Position numbers and translations under genes: made by a program. This document shows, one piece after another, positions 28,726 through 37,775 of a stretch of 64,000 bases of DNA. Each line of letters opens with the position of its first letter. Position 1 is the stretch's first letter. The stretch comes from Frateuria flava (GTDB lineage: Bacteria > Pseudomonadota > Gammaproteobacteria > Xanthomonadales > Rhodanobacteraceae): assembly GCF_017837635.1 (NCBI RefSeq), contig NZ_JAGJRS010000018.1, positions 106,503-170,502 of the forward strand, written 5' to 3'. The notes under the pieces are model-generated. The model did no database searches. It was not told where the DNA came from and saw only the letters and a program-made list of their open reading frames with translations.

Positions 28726-29805
28726 TCAGCGCGTGCCTTGATGGCTTGCCCCGTCAGGGCTGACCACGGCGGCGTCCTTGGCCATGGCCGCGCGGAACCA
28801 GCGCACGACTTCCTCGACGGCCTCCTTTTTGTGGTGGCTGAGAAAATGGTCGTCGCCCGGATAGACGATCAGCTTGTTGGGCCGCTGCAGCTGATCAAGC
28901 CGCTGATGCAGGCGCGTCCCGTTGGCCGGGCTGACCCGTTCGTCCTTGTCGCCGTGCAGAAGCAGCACCGGCATATCCGCCGGCAGGTCCTGCGCCCAGG
29001 CCAGCACGGAACGTTCCGCCAGCACGCGGGCCTTGTCGGCTGGATACCCGGGGATGCGTTCCCGATACACCTGCTCCATCTCGGGGCGGAACTGCAGTTC
29101 GCTCTCGAGGTCGGACACGCCTGAAATGACCGCCACGGCCTTGATGTCGCGCGTTCGCCGCGCGGCCATGAAGGTCATCATTCCGCCACGGCTGGCCCCA
29201 AGCATGAAGATCTCATGCGGATCCGCATCCGGAAGCCGCCTGGCCAGCTCGATGAGCCGGGTCACGTCCCGGACGTCATCGCCACCGAAATGGTCCGTGC
29301 CGAAGCGCTCAGGGTCGGTCTCGGGCATGCCGCGGTACTGGCTGGCGAGCACGAGGAAGCCGTTTTCGGCATAGGGAAACACCTTGCTGAGCAGCAACGG
29401 GAACTCGAGCGCGCCGAAGCTGCCGTTCCCGCCCCGGTTGTAGATCAGCACGGGAAACTTCGAACCGGGCTTGCCTTTGGGCACCGCCATCCAGCCGTAG
29501 ATGGTCAGACCATCGCTTTCGTAGGTGATGGCGCTGCAATCCAATTGCTGCTGGCCGCGCTCGAAGTCCTCCCGCGGAAACAGGAACGGCAGCAGCAAGA
29601 TCTTCGGCTTCCACCATGCATTGCGCGCCTTGATCCGGTCCATCCAGGCGTCGTAGGTCGGCCAGGGCGCGAAGCAATCGGTCTGGCTCAGGAAAGGCGA
29701 CGGATCGGCGACATGCCTGATCGCCACAACCGGTGTTTCGCTCTGCCGGGAACAACCGCACAGGGCCACGAGCAACAGCCCGCACGCCGCGAACAGAGCC
29801 TTCAT
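28726..29805 (-). CDS. Lipoprotein alpha/beta hydrolase (S9-like)
   Basis: 359 residues from ATG 29805 (GGGGAG directly upstream). Lipobox at LLVALCGC. The fold is an alpha/beta hydrolase of the prolyl-oligopeptidase/dipeptidyl-peptidase group without a propeller: VLIYNRGGNGSFG oxyanion region, nucleophile Ser in GASRGGMM, Asp in LLLHGDKDERVSP and His in PGDDHFLSHH. Periplasmic peptidase or esterase. It is divergent from the small-peptide gene at 30153; S9-type isopeptidases occur in some lasso-peptide clusters, but a link here is only a suggestion. Confidence 0.85.
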   Translation of the reverse strand: MKALFAACGLLLVALCGCSRQSETPVVAIRHVADPSPFLSQTDCFAPWPTYDAWMDRIKARNAWWKPKILLLPFLFPREDFERGQQQLDCSAITYESDGLTIYGWMAVPKGKPGSKFPVLIYNRGGNGSFGALEFPLLLSKVFPYAENGFLVLASQYRGMPETDPERFGTDHFGGDDVRDVTRLIELARRLPDADPHEIFMLGASRGGMMTFMAARRTRDIKAVAVISGVSDLESELQFRPEMEQVYRERIPGYPADKARVLAERSVLAWAQDLPADMPVLLLHGDKDERVSPANGTRLHQRLDQLQRPNKLIVYPGDDHFLSHHKKEAVEEVVRWFRAAMAKDAAVVSPDGASHQGTR

Positions 29806-30152
29806 CTCCCCTTCCTTGTGCAAACGATGGCTGCGCGATAGTAGGGCGCGCACCGTGCGCTCGTATGGCCCATTAGTCTGGCAAGGGCCATAAGCCACGA
29901 TCCTTGCGCCTTCAGGCACCTCCTGCGTGCCTGATCGGTTGCACTCGCGGGGCAGGATTCGTGACTTCAAGCTCGGGAACCGCGAGCGCGACTGCTTCCT
30001 CGAGCACGCCACGCGCCCGATCCGAAAGCTGCATCCGGCCGGCTCCACTTGCGCTGTCCCAGATAGTGAACTCGGACACGGGATCCGCGTCACCCTTTTC
30101 GGTAGGGTTGGGGCGCCATCGGTGTGATGGCCTGCAAGCAACCGGAGCATGT
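29806..30152. other. Divergent intergenic region before the peptide cassette
   Basis: About 350 bases between divergent starts; must hold promoters for the hydrolase and the peptide gene. An ACCGGAG ribosome site lies at 30141-30147. No conserved operator could be picked out by eye. Confidence 0.4.
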
Positions 30153-30320
30153 ATGGATAAGCATGAAGACAAGGTTGAAATCCGTCGGGACGAGTTCAAT
30201 CCGTACGGGATTCAGATCGATGCGCCAATGCAGAAGGACGCGGCCGTAAAGACCCGTGAGATGAAGCCCTGGGGCTTCCCGCAAGATGCCCGCTGGTACT
30301 GGAACGGGCTGGACGGCTGA
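30153..30320 (+). CDS. 55-residue peptide, candidate RiPP precursor
   Basis: Starts MDKHEDKVEIRRDEF and ends WYWNGLDG. The first 30 residues are charged with a short motif NPYGIQIDAP (16-25); the last 20 (from KPWGF) are rich in Trp, Tyr, Gly and Asp and contain no Cys. This leader/core polarity and the asparagine-synthetase-like gene 78 bases downstream are typical of modified-peptide precursors. It lacks the lasso-leader Y-x-x-P and the Gly1 with an acidic residue at 7-9 expected in a lasso core. An out-of-frame ATG at 30149 stops after three codons. Function not known. Confidence 0.65.
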   Translation: MDKHEDKVEIRRDEFNPYGIQIDAPMQKDAAVKTREMKPWGFPQDARWYWNGLDG

Positions 30321-30354
30321 TCGGGATTCACGTCCTTACGCCGGATTGACCCAA

Positions 30355-30380
30355 ATGACGCCGCCGCATGGCGGCGTCAT
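30355..30380 (+). terminator. Perfect hairpin between peptide gene and synthetase
   Basis: ATGACGCCGCC, loop GCAT, GGCGGCGTCAT: an 11-bp perfect stem without a U-tract, 34 bases after the peptide stop. It covers the upstream in-frame ATG 30368, leaving ATG 30398 as the likely start of the enzyme. Likely lets more precursor than enzyme be made (attenuation or mRNA end protection). Confidence 0.7.
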
Positions 30381-30397
30381 CATTCAAGGACTCTTCG

Positions 30398-31963
30398 ATG
30401 CTCAAGGCCGAGATTGCGCTGTCCGACCTGGCGCACACCCCGACATCATGCCCGGACGCCACCATCGTTTTCGGAGCGAGCCGGATCGAACCGTATCGGC
30501 ACGCCTTGCTTGAAACCTTGCTGGTCGTGACCGATGGACAATGGTTTGTAGTGGTCCGCGAGCGCCTGAAACAAAAGAGCGCTTCGTGCGGGAGCGGCAC
30601 CCAGCATGTTGATTCCCACCGCTTCGCCGATCTCCACCGCGAATGTCTGATGTGGCCGCTGGACTACGTCATGGTCGAGGTCGCGCAAGCCGGCTGCCGC
30701 ATGAAGTTGAGAGCCGGCGCGCTGGGGTGCGCGCCGGTCTACTGCCGGACCACAAGTGATCGCCTGAGCGTTTCCTGGGACTTTGCGGATTTCCTCGCGC
30801 GGCCACTGATGCCGGATCTGGAGCTGGCCGCTCGCTATCTGGGCCTTGGCTCTACCTATTCGGCGCAACATTTATGCGCGGGCATAACCGTGCTGACCGA
30901 ACGTGCCACGCTCTACGTAGAACCCGGGCAGGCGCGCTATCAGTACCCCAACCCGGTCGAAAGCAGGCCGGCATCACCCGGTGCTGCAAGCGGCACCCTG
31001 GAGGAGTTCGAAGAAATTCTGTGCCGTACGATCGATACCCGGCCGCTGTCCGGCGACATGATCGCGATCGAACTGAGCGGCGGCCTGGATTCAGCCACCG
31101 TCGCCGCAGCCGCCACCCAGCTTTACGGGCCCGTCGCCAGCAAGGGCATCCTTGTTGACGGCGAGCAGCGCCAGGCCCAGCGCGACCGTCGGGACAACAT
31201 AGGCCGCCTGCTGGGGTTGGAAGACGAAACCGTGGATATCGATGCGTATCCACCCTCACTCGATTTGCGATCGGGAGCGCGTCCCGAATACCCCAACGCG
31301 GAGCTCTATCTCGAGGCGTTCGATTTCCTGTGGTCGCGAGCGCACGCACAAGGCAGGAAGACGCTGTTCACCGGGGTCGGAGGGGATGAACTGTATCCGC
31401 GCTATCGCGACGAAGGCGGTGGCACGAGAAGCCCATCCAGTCTTGTCGCCAATGCGAGGCACCGTGCGGAAGCCATCCTCACGCCGGCTGCCCTGGAGGC
31501 AGCACGGACCGTGCGCGGGATGGACGCACCGGCAAGCCCGGTGCCTGTATCTGCCCTGGTCGCGAGCCTGTGCCAGGCGCCCCACCTTCTGCGGCATGGC
31601 CTGTGGCCGGTCAACCCATTGAGCCATCCTCGCCTGGTCGAGTTTTGCCATGGCCTGCCGCCGGACAAACGACACGGACGCGAAATGTCGAGGCAGTACC
31701 TGCACGGCCGTTTGGGCGATCAGGTCTTCCGGAAGGACTACGTCAAGGAGACTTTCGCCGGCGTGCTTCCCAAATTGATTTCACAGCAGCACGAGACGCT
31801 GGTGGCACAGTTGTCCGAATGTGCGCTGGCCGACTTTGGCCTGGTTGATCGACGTGCCGCTCTCGCGCTTCTGGATGAAGTTGCCACTACTCGTGCCGAT
31901 GCGCCGGCTGCACCGCTGATCGCCTTTCTCTGGCTGGAGCGGTTTGTTCGGCAGCTCCGGTGA
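30398..31963 (+). CDS. Asparagine-synthetase-like enzyme lacking the N-terminal Cys
   Basis: 521 residues from MLKAEIALSD (AAGGA 8 nt upstream). The N-terminal 190 residues look like a degenerate glutaminase domain (GALGCAPVYCRTTSDRLSVS) but residue 2 is Leu, so glutamine hydrolysis is lost. The synthetase half has the PP-loop S-G-G-L-D-S (227-232), FTGVGGDELYPRYRDE and RKDYVKETF. Same architecture as lasso cyclases (McjC) and beta-lactam synthetases, which adenylate a carboxylate for an intramolecular amine. No McjB-type leader peptidase or RRE gene is next to it. Likely activates an Asp/Glu or the C-terminus of the upstream peptide. Confidence 0.8.
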   Translation: MLKAEIALSDLAHTPTSCPDATIVFGASRIEPYRHALLETLLVVTDGQWFVVVRERLKQKSASCGSGTQHVDSHRFADLHRECLMWPLDYVMVEVAQAGCRMKLRAGALGCAPVYCRTTSDRLSVSWDFADFLARPLMPDLELAARYLGLGSTYSAQHLCAGITVLTERATLYVEPGQARYQYPNPVESRPASPGAASGTLEEFEEILCRTIDTRPLSGDMIAIELSGGLDSATVAAAATQLYGPVASKGILVDGEQRQAQRDRRDNIGRLLGLEDETVDIDAYPPSLDLRSGARPEYPNAELYLEAFDFLWSRAHAQGRKTLFTGVGGDELYPRYRDEGGGTRSPSSLVANARHRAEAILTPAALEAARTVRGMDAPASPVPVSALVASLCQAPHLLRHGLWPVNPLSHPRLVEFCHGLPPDKRHGREMSRQYLHGRLGDQVFRKDYVKETFAGVLPKLISQQHETLVAQLSECALADFGLVDRRAALALLDEVATTRADAPAAPLIAFLWLERFVRQLR

Positions 31964-32346
31964 ACCAACGCACAAACCGGATCGCTTGCTGACGGGCGGG
32001 CGCGGCCTTTGCCGCTCGCCGGCGCAGACCTTCGCTCAGGTAGACAACCCGCGCTTGATACGAACCCGGCACTGGATTTGCGCACGTGCCCGCTTGCCCG
32101 TTTACACACCCTCGCCCCGCTTTTCACTCCGCATGGCCGGACCCTGCGCCAATCTGCGCTGGACCCCGGCCCTGCCTTGCCCCATCGGCACGCCAGCCGG
32201 GCGCTTCCTGCAGCCTATGGCCAGTCTCGGGCTGCGACCAACCGGCGCCTCCCTCAGGCATGCCCACCGCACCGGCTTTCCGGTAACGCCTGTCGCCGCC
32301 TCGATCGCACGCCTTCTGGTCCGCACGCTTCCCCACGGCGGAGACG
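31964..32346. other. Intergenic region, no gene seen
   Basis: About 380 bases between the synthetase and the EptA-like gene with no convincing frame, repeat or hairpin with U-tract. GGAG at 32339-32342 serves the next gene. Confidence 0.45.
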
Positions 32347-34110
32347 ATGATGGGCGAGACGGATGACCGGCTCGATATGACGCCGCGGCGCCTCGCGCTC
32401 GGTTCGATCGTCCTGCTCGCCATGGTGCTGATCGTGCCCGATGTGGCGTTCGTGCTGACCAGCCCGCACGGCAGGAAGTTGTCCTGGGTTGCCGGCCAGC
32501 TCGTCCTGCCGACGATGCTGCTGATGGCGTACTTTGCGGTGCTGGGGCGCTGGCCCCGGCTGGCGTGCCTGCTGATGGTGCCGTTCGCCGTACTGGCGCC
32601 GACGGCGACGTTCTACATCCTCGACTATCGGACGCCCATCACCGAAGCGGTACTGGGCACGTTGCTCGCGACCAATGTGGCCGAAGCGACCGACTTTCTG
32701 GGGCCGGGCATGTGGATGCTGGTGGCCTTGTCCCTGGCCGCGGGGGCGCTCGCGGTGATCGCCGCCCGGCTCAGCGCCCGCGCCAGGCTGCATTTGATTG
32801 CCTCGCGGCGCGTGCATGGCACGGTGGTTGCCCTGGCCGCGATACCGGTGTTCGCTTTCCTCGGCACGCAGGCGGTGGCCCAGCGCCCCGCAGGCGTCGG
32901 CATTGCCGCTGGCGAAGGGCCTGGCTCGCACCTGTTCCGGGCGGTGCGGGACAGCTATCCCTTTGGCATTCCGCTCACGCTCGGCCTGTGGTGGAAGGAT
33001 CAGGCCCGCCTGCAGGCGGCGATGCGCCGGACGCAGGGCTTCCGCTTCCACGCCGTCCACACCGCCCGGACAGGCCAGCGGCAGATCTACGTACTGGTGA
33101 TCGGCGAAAGCAGTCGCCGCAACCACTGGCAACTGTTCGGCTACGACCGGCCGACCAACCCCGAGCTGTCGCACACCGATGACCTCGTTCCGGTCACCCA
33201 CATGATCTCGCCGTGGCCGACGACCATTGGCGCCGTACCGGCCATGCTGACCCGCAAGCCGGCAACGATGGGCTTGTTTCAACCGTTTACCGAGCGCTCG
33301 ATCGTCACCCTGATGCGCGAGGCGGGCTTCGATACCTGGTGGCTGTCCAACCAGAGCCCGACCGGCGAGTGGAATTCACCCATCACCGCCTATGCGGATG
33401 AGGCGCAGCACCTGCAATGGCTGAACCTGCAACGCTACGACGGCAGCCTGCCCGAAGGGCTGGGCCAGGCGGTGCGCCAATCGCGCGGCGACCTGTTCGT
33501 CGTGCTGCACATGATCGGAAGCCACGGCAGCTACGACCTGCGCTACCCGCCAGCCTTCAAGACCTTTACGCCCACCTTGCGCGACGGTGGCCCGTCCGCG
33601 AGCCGCTACCGCCGCGTCACCAACAGCTACGACAACACCATCGTCTATACCGACCACGTGCTGGCCCGCACGATCGCCGAGCTCAGGCAGACCGGCGCCA
33701 TCGCGGCGCTGTGGTACCAGTCCGACCACGGCGAGACCCTGCCCACGGCCACCTGCCGCATGAGCGAACATGGGCACGGCTACCGCTACGAGTTCCCGGT
33801 GCCGGCGCTGTTCTGGTACTCCGATGCCTACGCGCAGGCGTTCCCCGAAAAGCTCGCCGCACTACGCGCCCACGCGGGCGATCGCGCCAGCAGCGCCAAC
33901 ACCTTCGCCACGCTGGCGGACATGGCGGGTGTCCACTTCGCCGGTCAGGACGGTTCGCGCAGCCTTTTCAGCACTACCTGGCACTACCGGCCCCGGATCG
34001 TCCATCCGGTATGGCAGGCGGAGCATGGGTGGGTCGACTACGACCGCGCCGAACTTGGCGACGGATGCGAACTCGTACGGCCACGGCCGAAAGCAGCCAC
34101 CAGCGGATGA
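32347..34110 (+). CDS. Phosphoethanolamine transferase, EptA/sulfatase family
   Basis: 587 residues. The N-terminal 190 residues hold about five membrane helices; the periplasmic sulfatase-like domain follows. Seen: VLVIGESSRRNHWQLFGYDR with the metal-binding Glu and downstream nucleophile region (SPWPTTIGAVPAML, Thr), LHMIGSHGSYDLRYP, NSYDNTIVYTDHVL and WYQSDHGETL with metal-binding D-H, then H in EHGHGY. Likely transfers phosphoethanolamine to lipid A or another envelope glycan, giving resistance to cationic peptides. Its position after the peptide cassette could be chance. Confidence 0.9.
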   Translation: MMGETDDRLDMTPRRLALGSIVLLAMVLIVPDVAFVLTSPHGRKLSWVAGQLVLPTMLLMAYFAVLGRWPRLACLLMVPFAVLAPTATFYILDYRTPITEAVLGTLLATNVAEATDFLGPGMWMLVALSLAAGALAVIAARLSARARLHLIASRRVHGTVVALAAIPVFAFLGTQAVAQRPAGVGIAAGEGPGSHLFRAVRDSYPFGIPLTLGLWWKDQARLQAAMRRTQGFRFHAVHTARTGQRQIYVLVIGESSRRNHWQLFGYDRPTNPELSHTDDLVPVTHMISPWPTTIGAVPAMLTRKPATMGLFQPFTERSIVTLMREAGFDTWWLSNQSPTGEWNSPITAYADEAQHLQWLNLQRYDGSLPEGLGQAVRQSRGDLFVVLHMIGSHGSYDLRYPPAFKTFTPTLRDGGPSASRYRRVTNSYDNTIVYTDHVLARTIAELRQTGAIAALWYQSDHGETLPTATCRMSEHGHGYRYEFPVPALFWYSDAYAQAFPEKLAALRAHAGDRASSANTFATLADMAGVHFAGQDGSRSLFSTTWHYRPRIVHPVWQAEHGWVDYDRAELGDGCELVRPRPKAATSG

Positions 34111-34254
34111 GTGCTGGAGGGGCGGCTCTCCATGGACCGGGCCAGCGGCGGATCGATGCCTGGCGGGTGTGATATGAACCGCTTTGCAAAATGCGTCAGC
34201 GCTTATCGTTTTGATGCGTCTGCGCACTACGACGCCCGTGCCAAGGAACACACC

Positions 34255-34659
34255 ATGACCACCACCGTCAGACGCGACGCCAGCCGCGCACCGCCACCGG
34301 ATGTCCCACCTGTCTGGCTCGCCGGCATGCGCTATGCCCAGGTTCCTGGCGACCTCGAAACGGACGGCCAGGTCGGAGGCATCCTTGCAGCCTACGACGC
34401 GTCCAATCGCCAGGTGTGGCGACTGAAGGTCTACGAAAATGCACGCCGCCCCGAGCGCGAGGGCGATGTCCAGGACGTGTGGTTCCGCTCGCTGCGCGCC
34501 GAAGGCGGCAAGCTGCTGATCGAGAACGAGCGCGGCGAGCGGTTCGAAGTGGACCCCGCGGAGGGGCGCGTCTGCGAACGTCCGGCGCCGGCCCCTGAGT
34601 CCAGGTCGGACATCGATCCGGTCTCCGGCCAGCCGCGCATCCGGCGGCCGGGGGCGTAA
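34255..34659 (+). CDS. Conserved small protein of unknown function
   Basis: 134 residues; AAGGA upstream of ATG 34255. Begins with a Pro-rich segment (RAPPPDVPPVWLAGMRYAQV), then a beta-rich core GGILAAYDASNRQVWRLKVY and LLIENERGERFEVDPA, ending in a basic/Pro tail. The core looks like two quinoprotein- or SH3-like strands. No signal peptide. Not recognised. Confidence 0.7.
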   Translation: MTTTVRRDASRAPPPDVPPVWLAGMRYAQVPGDLETDGQVGGILAAYDASNRQVWRLKVYENARRPEREGDVQDVWFRSLRAEGGKLLIENERGERFEVDPAEGRVCERPAPAPESRSDIDPVSGQPRIRRPGA

Positions 34660-34844
34660 GGGGGCGATCGGTAAGCGGACGGTTCGCTTCTCGGTCACAG
34701 GCGGGAACGCCCCTTCCCGCCTCCTGCGACCAAGCCCGGATCGCCTCCATCGCCGTCTTCCGCAGTGACGCCTTCGCGACATCGTGCCGGTCGATCTGCT
34801 GCGCATTGTTTGGCAGGCGGGGTCTTCCACAGACCGGCAGCGGG

Positions 34845-35105
34845 TCAATCAGGGTCGGGGCCCGCGTCGCGATGCGTCACCAGGTGCTCGTAGGCCGGAA
34901 GATTCGTCTGGCCTCGTGTCACGCTCGCATAAGCCTCTTCGAGTTCGTGCGCGAGCGACTCGACATCGACCAGCTGGCGTTCTTCGGCAGGCGTTATCGC
35001 GTCGTCCGGCAGGCTCATCAGGCGGGTGATCTCGCGATCGACCGCCTGGATGATCAAGACCAGCGACCGCGCGCTGACGTCTGGCATAGGCAATGTCTCC
35101 ATCAT
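34845..35105 (-). CDS. Small acidic helical protein, unknown function
   Basis: 86 residues from ATG 35105, or 80 from ATG 35087, which has GGAG about 10 nt upstream. Mostly helical: LVLIIQAVDREITRLM, a PDDAITPAEERQ turn, then LVDVESLAHELEEAYASV. Not recognised. The opposite strand frame is less protein-like. Confidence 0.55.
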   Translation of the reverse strand: MMETLPMPDVSARSLVLIIQAVDREITRLMSLPDDAITPAEERQLVDVESLAHELEEAYASVTRGQTNLPAYEHLVTHRDAGPDPD

Positions 35106-35214
35106 TGAATCAGTGGTCGGGGTCCATTCGCGCCACGCCGGCTACCGCTGGCGTCTTCGGCATGGATCACCCTTGCCAGCCCGGAGCATGGCATCAGTCG
35201 ACCGCCCCGCAGGC

Positions 35215-36537
35215 TCACCCGGCGGCTTGCCCGAGCATGGACAGGATCGCCCCGGCCGCGACGCGGGCGCCCTCCTCCTGCGCCACCTGGCTGCCGACGC
35301 GCGCTGCCGCCTGCCGGTAGCCGGGCTGGTCCATCAGGGCCCGCAAGGCAGCCGCAACATTTGCGCTGCGCCAGGCGCGCCGTGACAACGCCCGACCGAC
35401 GCCCAGCCGCACCACCCGCGCCGCGTTGTCCGGCTGGTCGACCAGGTAGGGCGTGACCAGCTGCGGGCGGCCCGCGCGCAGCGCCTGGGCGGTGGTGCCG
35501 ATGCCGCCGTGGTGGACGTTGATGGCCGCCCGCGGGAACAGCGCCGAGTACGGCGCGTAACCGGTCACGTGGATCGTCGCTGTCGCATGCGGCGACCAGC
35601 GCCGGACCCGTTCCTCGTCGAGCACCAGCACGGCGCGCATGCCGAGCCGGTCGATCGCGGCGAGGCTCTCGTGCACGAAGTCGTCCGCATCGTGCACGGC
35701 CGAGGTCCCCTGCGTGAAGACCACCGGCGGCGCGCCGCCGTCAAGGAACGCCTGCAGGGCAGGCGACAACGTGGACGGGCCGCCGTGCTCGCTGTCGTAG
35801 AAGGCAAAGCCGGCGATCGTGGTGTTCGGCGGATGCTCCGTTCCGGGCGGTTCCAGCAGCGGCGAGTAGAGGCCGATCGTGCCGATGCCGGTGAACTGGC
35901 CCTCGAACAGGGGGTGCGCCGTGGCAGGCGGCAGGCCGACCTCACGACGGAAGGCATCGATCGGCTGCGCCCACCGCCGCGCTATGCGGCGACCCAGTGC
36001 CAGGAACGCGCGCGTCCATGCCGGCCCCAGGCGATAGATCCAGCGCGACAGGCGCGGCATGTCGGCGATCACCGGCGGGTCGGATGCCGACGCAAAGAGC
36101 ATCGGCTGCAGCACGATGCCGACCCGCAGAAGGCCACGCTTTTCGGCGGCCAGCCGCGCGCCATAGGCGACCGAATGGGTCACCACCAGGTCGGCGCCGC
36201 GCATGGCCACCATGGCGTCGTCGTAGGCGTCGCGCAACGCCGGCAGGAGGATGCGCTGCAGCAGAAACTGCGGGCGCGAGGCCACCGCACGGGCCAGTTG
36301 CCGTGGTGTCAAGGCCAACCGGTCGGCCACGGCCTCGACGTCCGGGCGCATCGGGTGGAAGCCGATGCCTTCGGCCTCGACCTTCGCGCGAAACACCTCG
36401 CCGGCGGCCAGCACCGGGTCCGCGCCACGTTCACGCAAGGCCAGCGCCAGCGCGAGAAACGGATGGAGATCGCCGTAGGTACCGAACGTCGCCAGCACGA
36501 TGCGCGGCCGATGCGGATGGGGAGCGTGCAACTGCAT
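35215..36537 (-). CDS. Glycosyltransferase family 1 (UGT/MGT-like)
   Basis: 440 residues from MQLHAPHPHRPRIVLATFGT. N-terminal acceptor domain with the G-x-x-G-D-L-H-P-F-L motif (FGTYGDLHPFLALALALRER), C-terminal nucleotide-sugar domain with FTQGTSAVHD, the NVHHGGIGTTAQALRAGRPQ donor signature (H-G-G-x-G-T) and PYLVDQPDNAARV. Family of macrolide, sterol and rhamnolipid (RhlB-like) transferases; acceptor unknown. Divergent from the PNPOx-like gene. Confidence 0.9.
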   Translation of the reverse strand: MQLHAPHPHRPRIVLATFGTYGDLHPFLALALALRERGADPVLAAGEVFRAKVEAEGIGFHPMRPDVEAVADRLALTPRQLARAVASRPQFLLQRILLPALRDAYDDAMVAMRGADLVVTHSVAYGARLAAEKRGLLRVGIVLQPMLFASASDPPVIADMPRLSRWIYRLGPAWTRAFLALGRRIARRWAQPIDAFRREVGLPPATAHPLFEGQFTGIGTIGLYSPLLEPPGTEHPPNTTIAGFAFYDSEHGGPSTLSPALQAFLDGGAPPVVFTQGTSAVHDADDFVHESLAAIDRLGMRAVLVLDEERVRRWSPHATATIHVTGYAPYSALFPRAAINVHHGGIGTTAQALRAGRPQLVTPYLVDQPDNAARVVRLGVGRALSRRAWRSANVAAALRALMDQPGYRQAAARVGSQVAQEEGARVAAGAILSMLGQAAG

Positions 36538-36670
36538 GGATCGCCTCTGCGGGCCTGGCCACGCCTCGGCCGGAAAACGGAAGCGTGGCACGGAAGCCGC
36601 CGCTGCGCGCTACACGCACCACTCATTCCCCGCCGGCTATAGAAAACACCCCTTCCGCGGAGAAACCGAC

Positions 36671-37153
36671 ATGGCCGATGCAAGCGAGCTGAAACAGAAG
36701 TTCTGGGACGCCGTCAAGGACGATCGCACCGTGATGCTCGGGCTGGCCGATGCCAACAGCCACCCGCGTCCGATGACGGCGATGATCGAGGGCGACGAAG
36801 GCGGTCCGGTCTGGTTCTTCACCGGCACATCCACCGAACTGGGCGCGGGCGTGTCCGCGCCGGCACCGGCGTTGCTGACGCTTTCCTCCAAGGGACATGA
36901 CGTCTTCGCGACTGTCCACGGCACGCTCTCGCGCACCCACGACCGGGCCGTCATCGACCGTCTGTGGAACCCCTTCATCGCCGCCTGGTACGAAGGCGGC
37001 AAGGACGACCCCACACTGGTGCTGCTGCGCTTCGATCCGGCCGATGCCGAGATCTGGCTCGAAGGCTCCAGCCTGGTCGCCGGGGTCAAGGCGATGCTTG
37101 GCGTCGATCCGAAGAAGGACTATCAGGACAACGTCGGCCAGGTGCGGCTCTGA
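36671..37153 (+). CDS. General stress protein, pyridoxamine 5'-phosphate oxidase-like fold
   Basis: 160 residues; GGAG upstream of ATG 36671. Split-barrel flavin-binding fold of the BLIP/YzzA stress group: VMLGLADANSHPRPMTAMIE, VWFFTGTSTELG, ALLTLSSKGHDVFATVHGTL, then WNPFIAAWYEGGKDDPTLVL and LEGSSLVAGVKAMLG. The pattern FxTxxxS and AWxPxxxxxYxGGxDDPxxxLL is typical of the general stress family 26 group. Binds FMN or F420-like cofactor; physiological substrate unknown. Confidence 0.88.
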   Translation: MADASELKQKFWDAVKDDRTVMLGLADANSHPRPMTAMIEGDEGGPVWFFTGTSTELGAGVSAPAPALLTLSSKGHDVFATVHGTLSRTHDRAVIDRLWNPFIAAWYEGGKDDPTLVLLRFDPADAEIWLEGSSLVAGVKAMLGVDPKKDYQDNVGQVRL

Positions 37154-37257
37154 GCGGAACACGGTTTGCGGGCGAGGTCGCCAGTTGTCGCCTGGCACGG
37201 CGGCCGCCGCCCACGCCCGTGGCTTCGCTGGCGCGGCGAACCTTGCCAGTCCCGGCG

Positions 37258-37581
37258 TCAGTGCTGGGAAGAAAGCGCCGATCCACGGCCTGCCCGGGCC
37301 TGGCGCAATGGCAGGCGGTGCAGCCGCATCGCCGCCAACCCGAGCAGGGTCGCGCCGCCAAGCGTACGCCGGAACGGACTGTCCCCTTCGACAAGTTCCA
37401 ACCCCGCCCACCAGGCCAGCGTCGCGTCACGCATGAGCGGCAGGACGGAACGCCCGGAACCGCCGGACGTGCGTGCCGCGACCGCCAGCGCGCTCCAGGC
37501 GAGCATCGGCCCGTTGGGAGGTTGTGCCACCACGACGCGGCCCTGACGATCGGTGATGAAACGGCGGAGTGCTGAGGACAT
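37258..37581 (-). CDS. Small protein with one hydrophobic stretch, unknown
   Basis: 107 residues; GGGAG lies upstream of ATG 37581. Starts MSSALRRFITDRQGRVVVAQ, then PNGPMLAWSALAVAAR, a second moderately hydrophobic part LGGATLLGLAAMRLH, and a basic tail. The pattern resembles small inner-membrane proteins of two short helices. Not recognised. Confidence 0.6.
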   Translation of the reverse strand: MSSALRRFITDRQGRVVVAQPPNGPMLAWSALAVAARTSGGSGRSVLPLMRDATLAWWAGLELVEGDSPFRRTLGGATLLGLAAMRLHRLPLRQARAGRGSALSSQH

Positions 37582-37775
37582 GGGCGGCTCCCGGGCGGGA
37601 AATCAGGCTGGCACGCCGACTGCTCAGGAAAGGTGATCGGGCGCTGGCCACACCGAGCAACCACGGCCGCGGAGGACATGGGCGCTTTGAACCGTCATCC
37701 GCTCCGGGTAGGCTGCGCAGGCGCGCCTCCCGCCGACTGAGACAGGAAGGACGCTGCACGGCCAGGGGAAATGGA

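Noticed and set aside
30153..31963. Canonical lasso peptide cluster
   Set aside because: No McjB or RRE gene; peptide lacks the leader Y-x-x-P and a Gly1 with acidic residue at 7-9.
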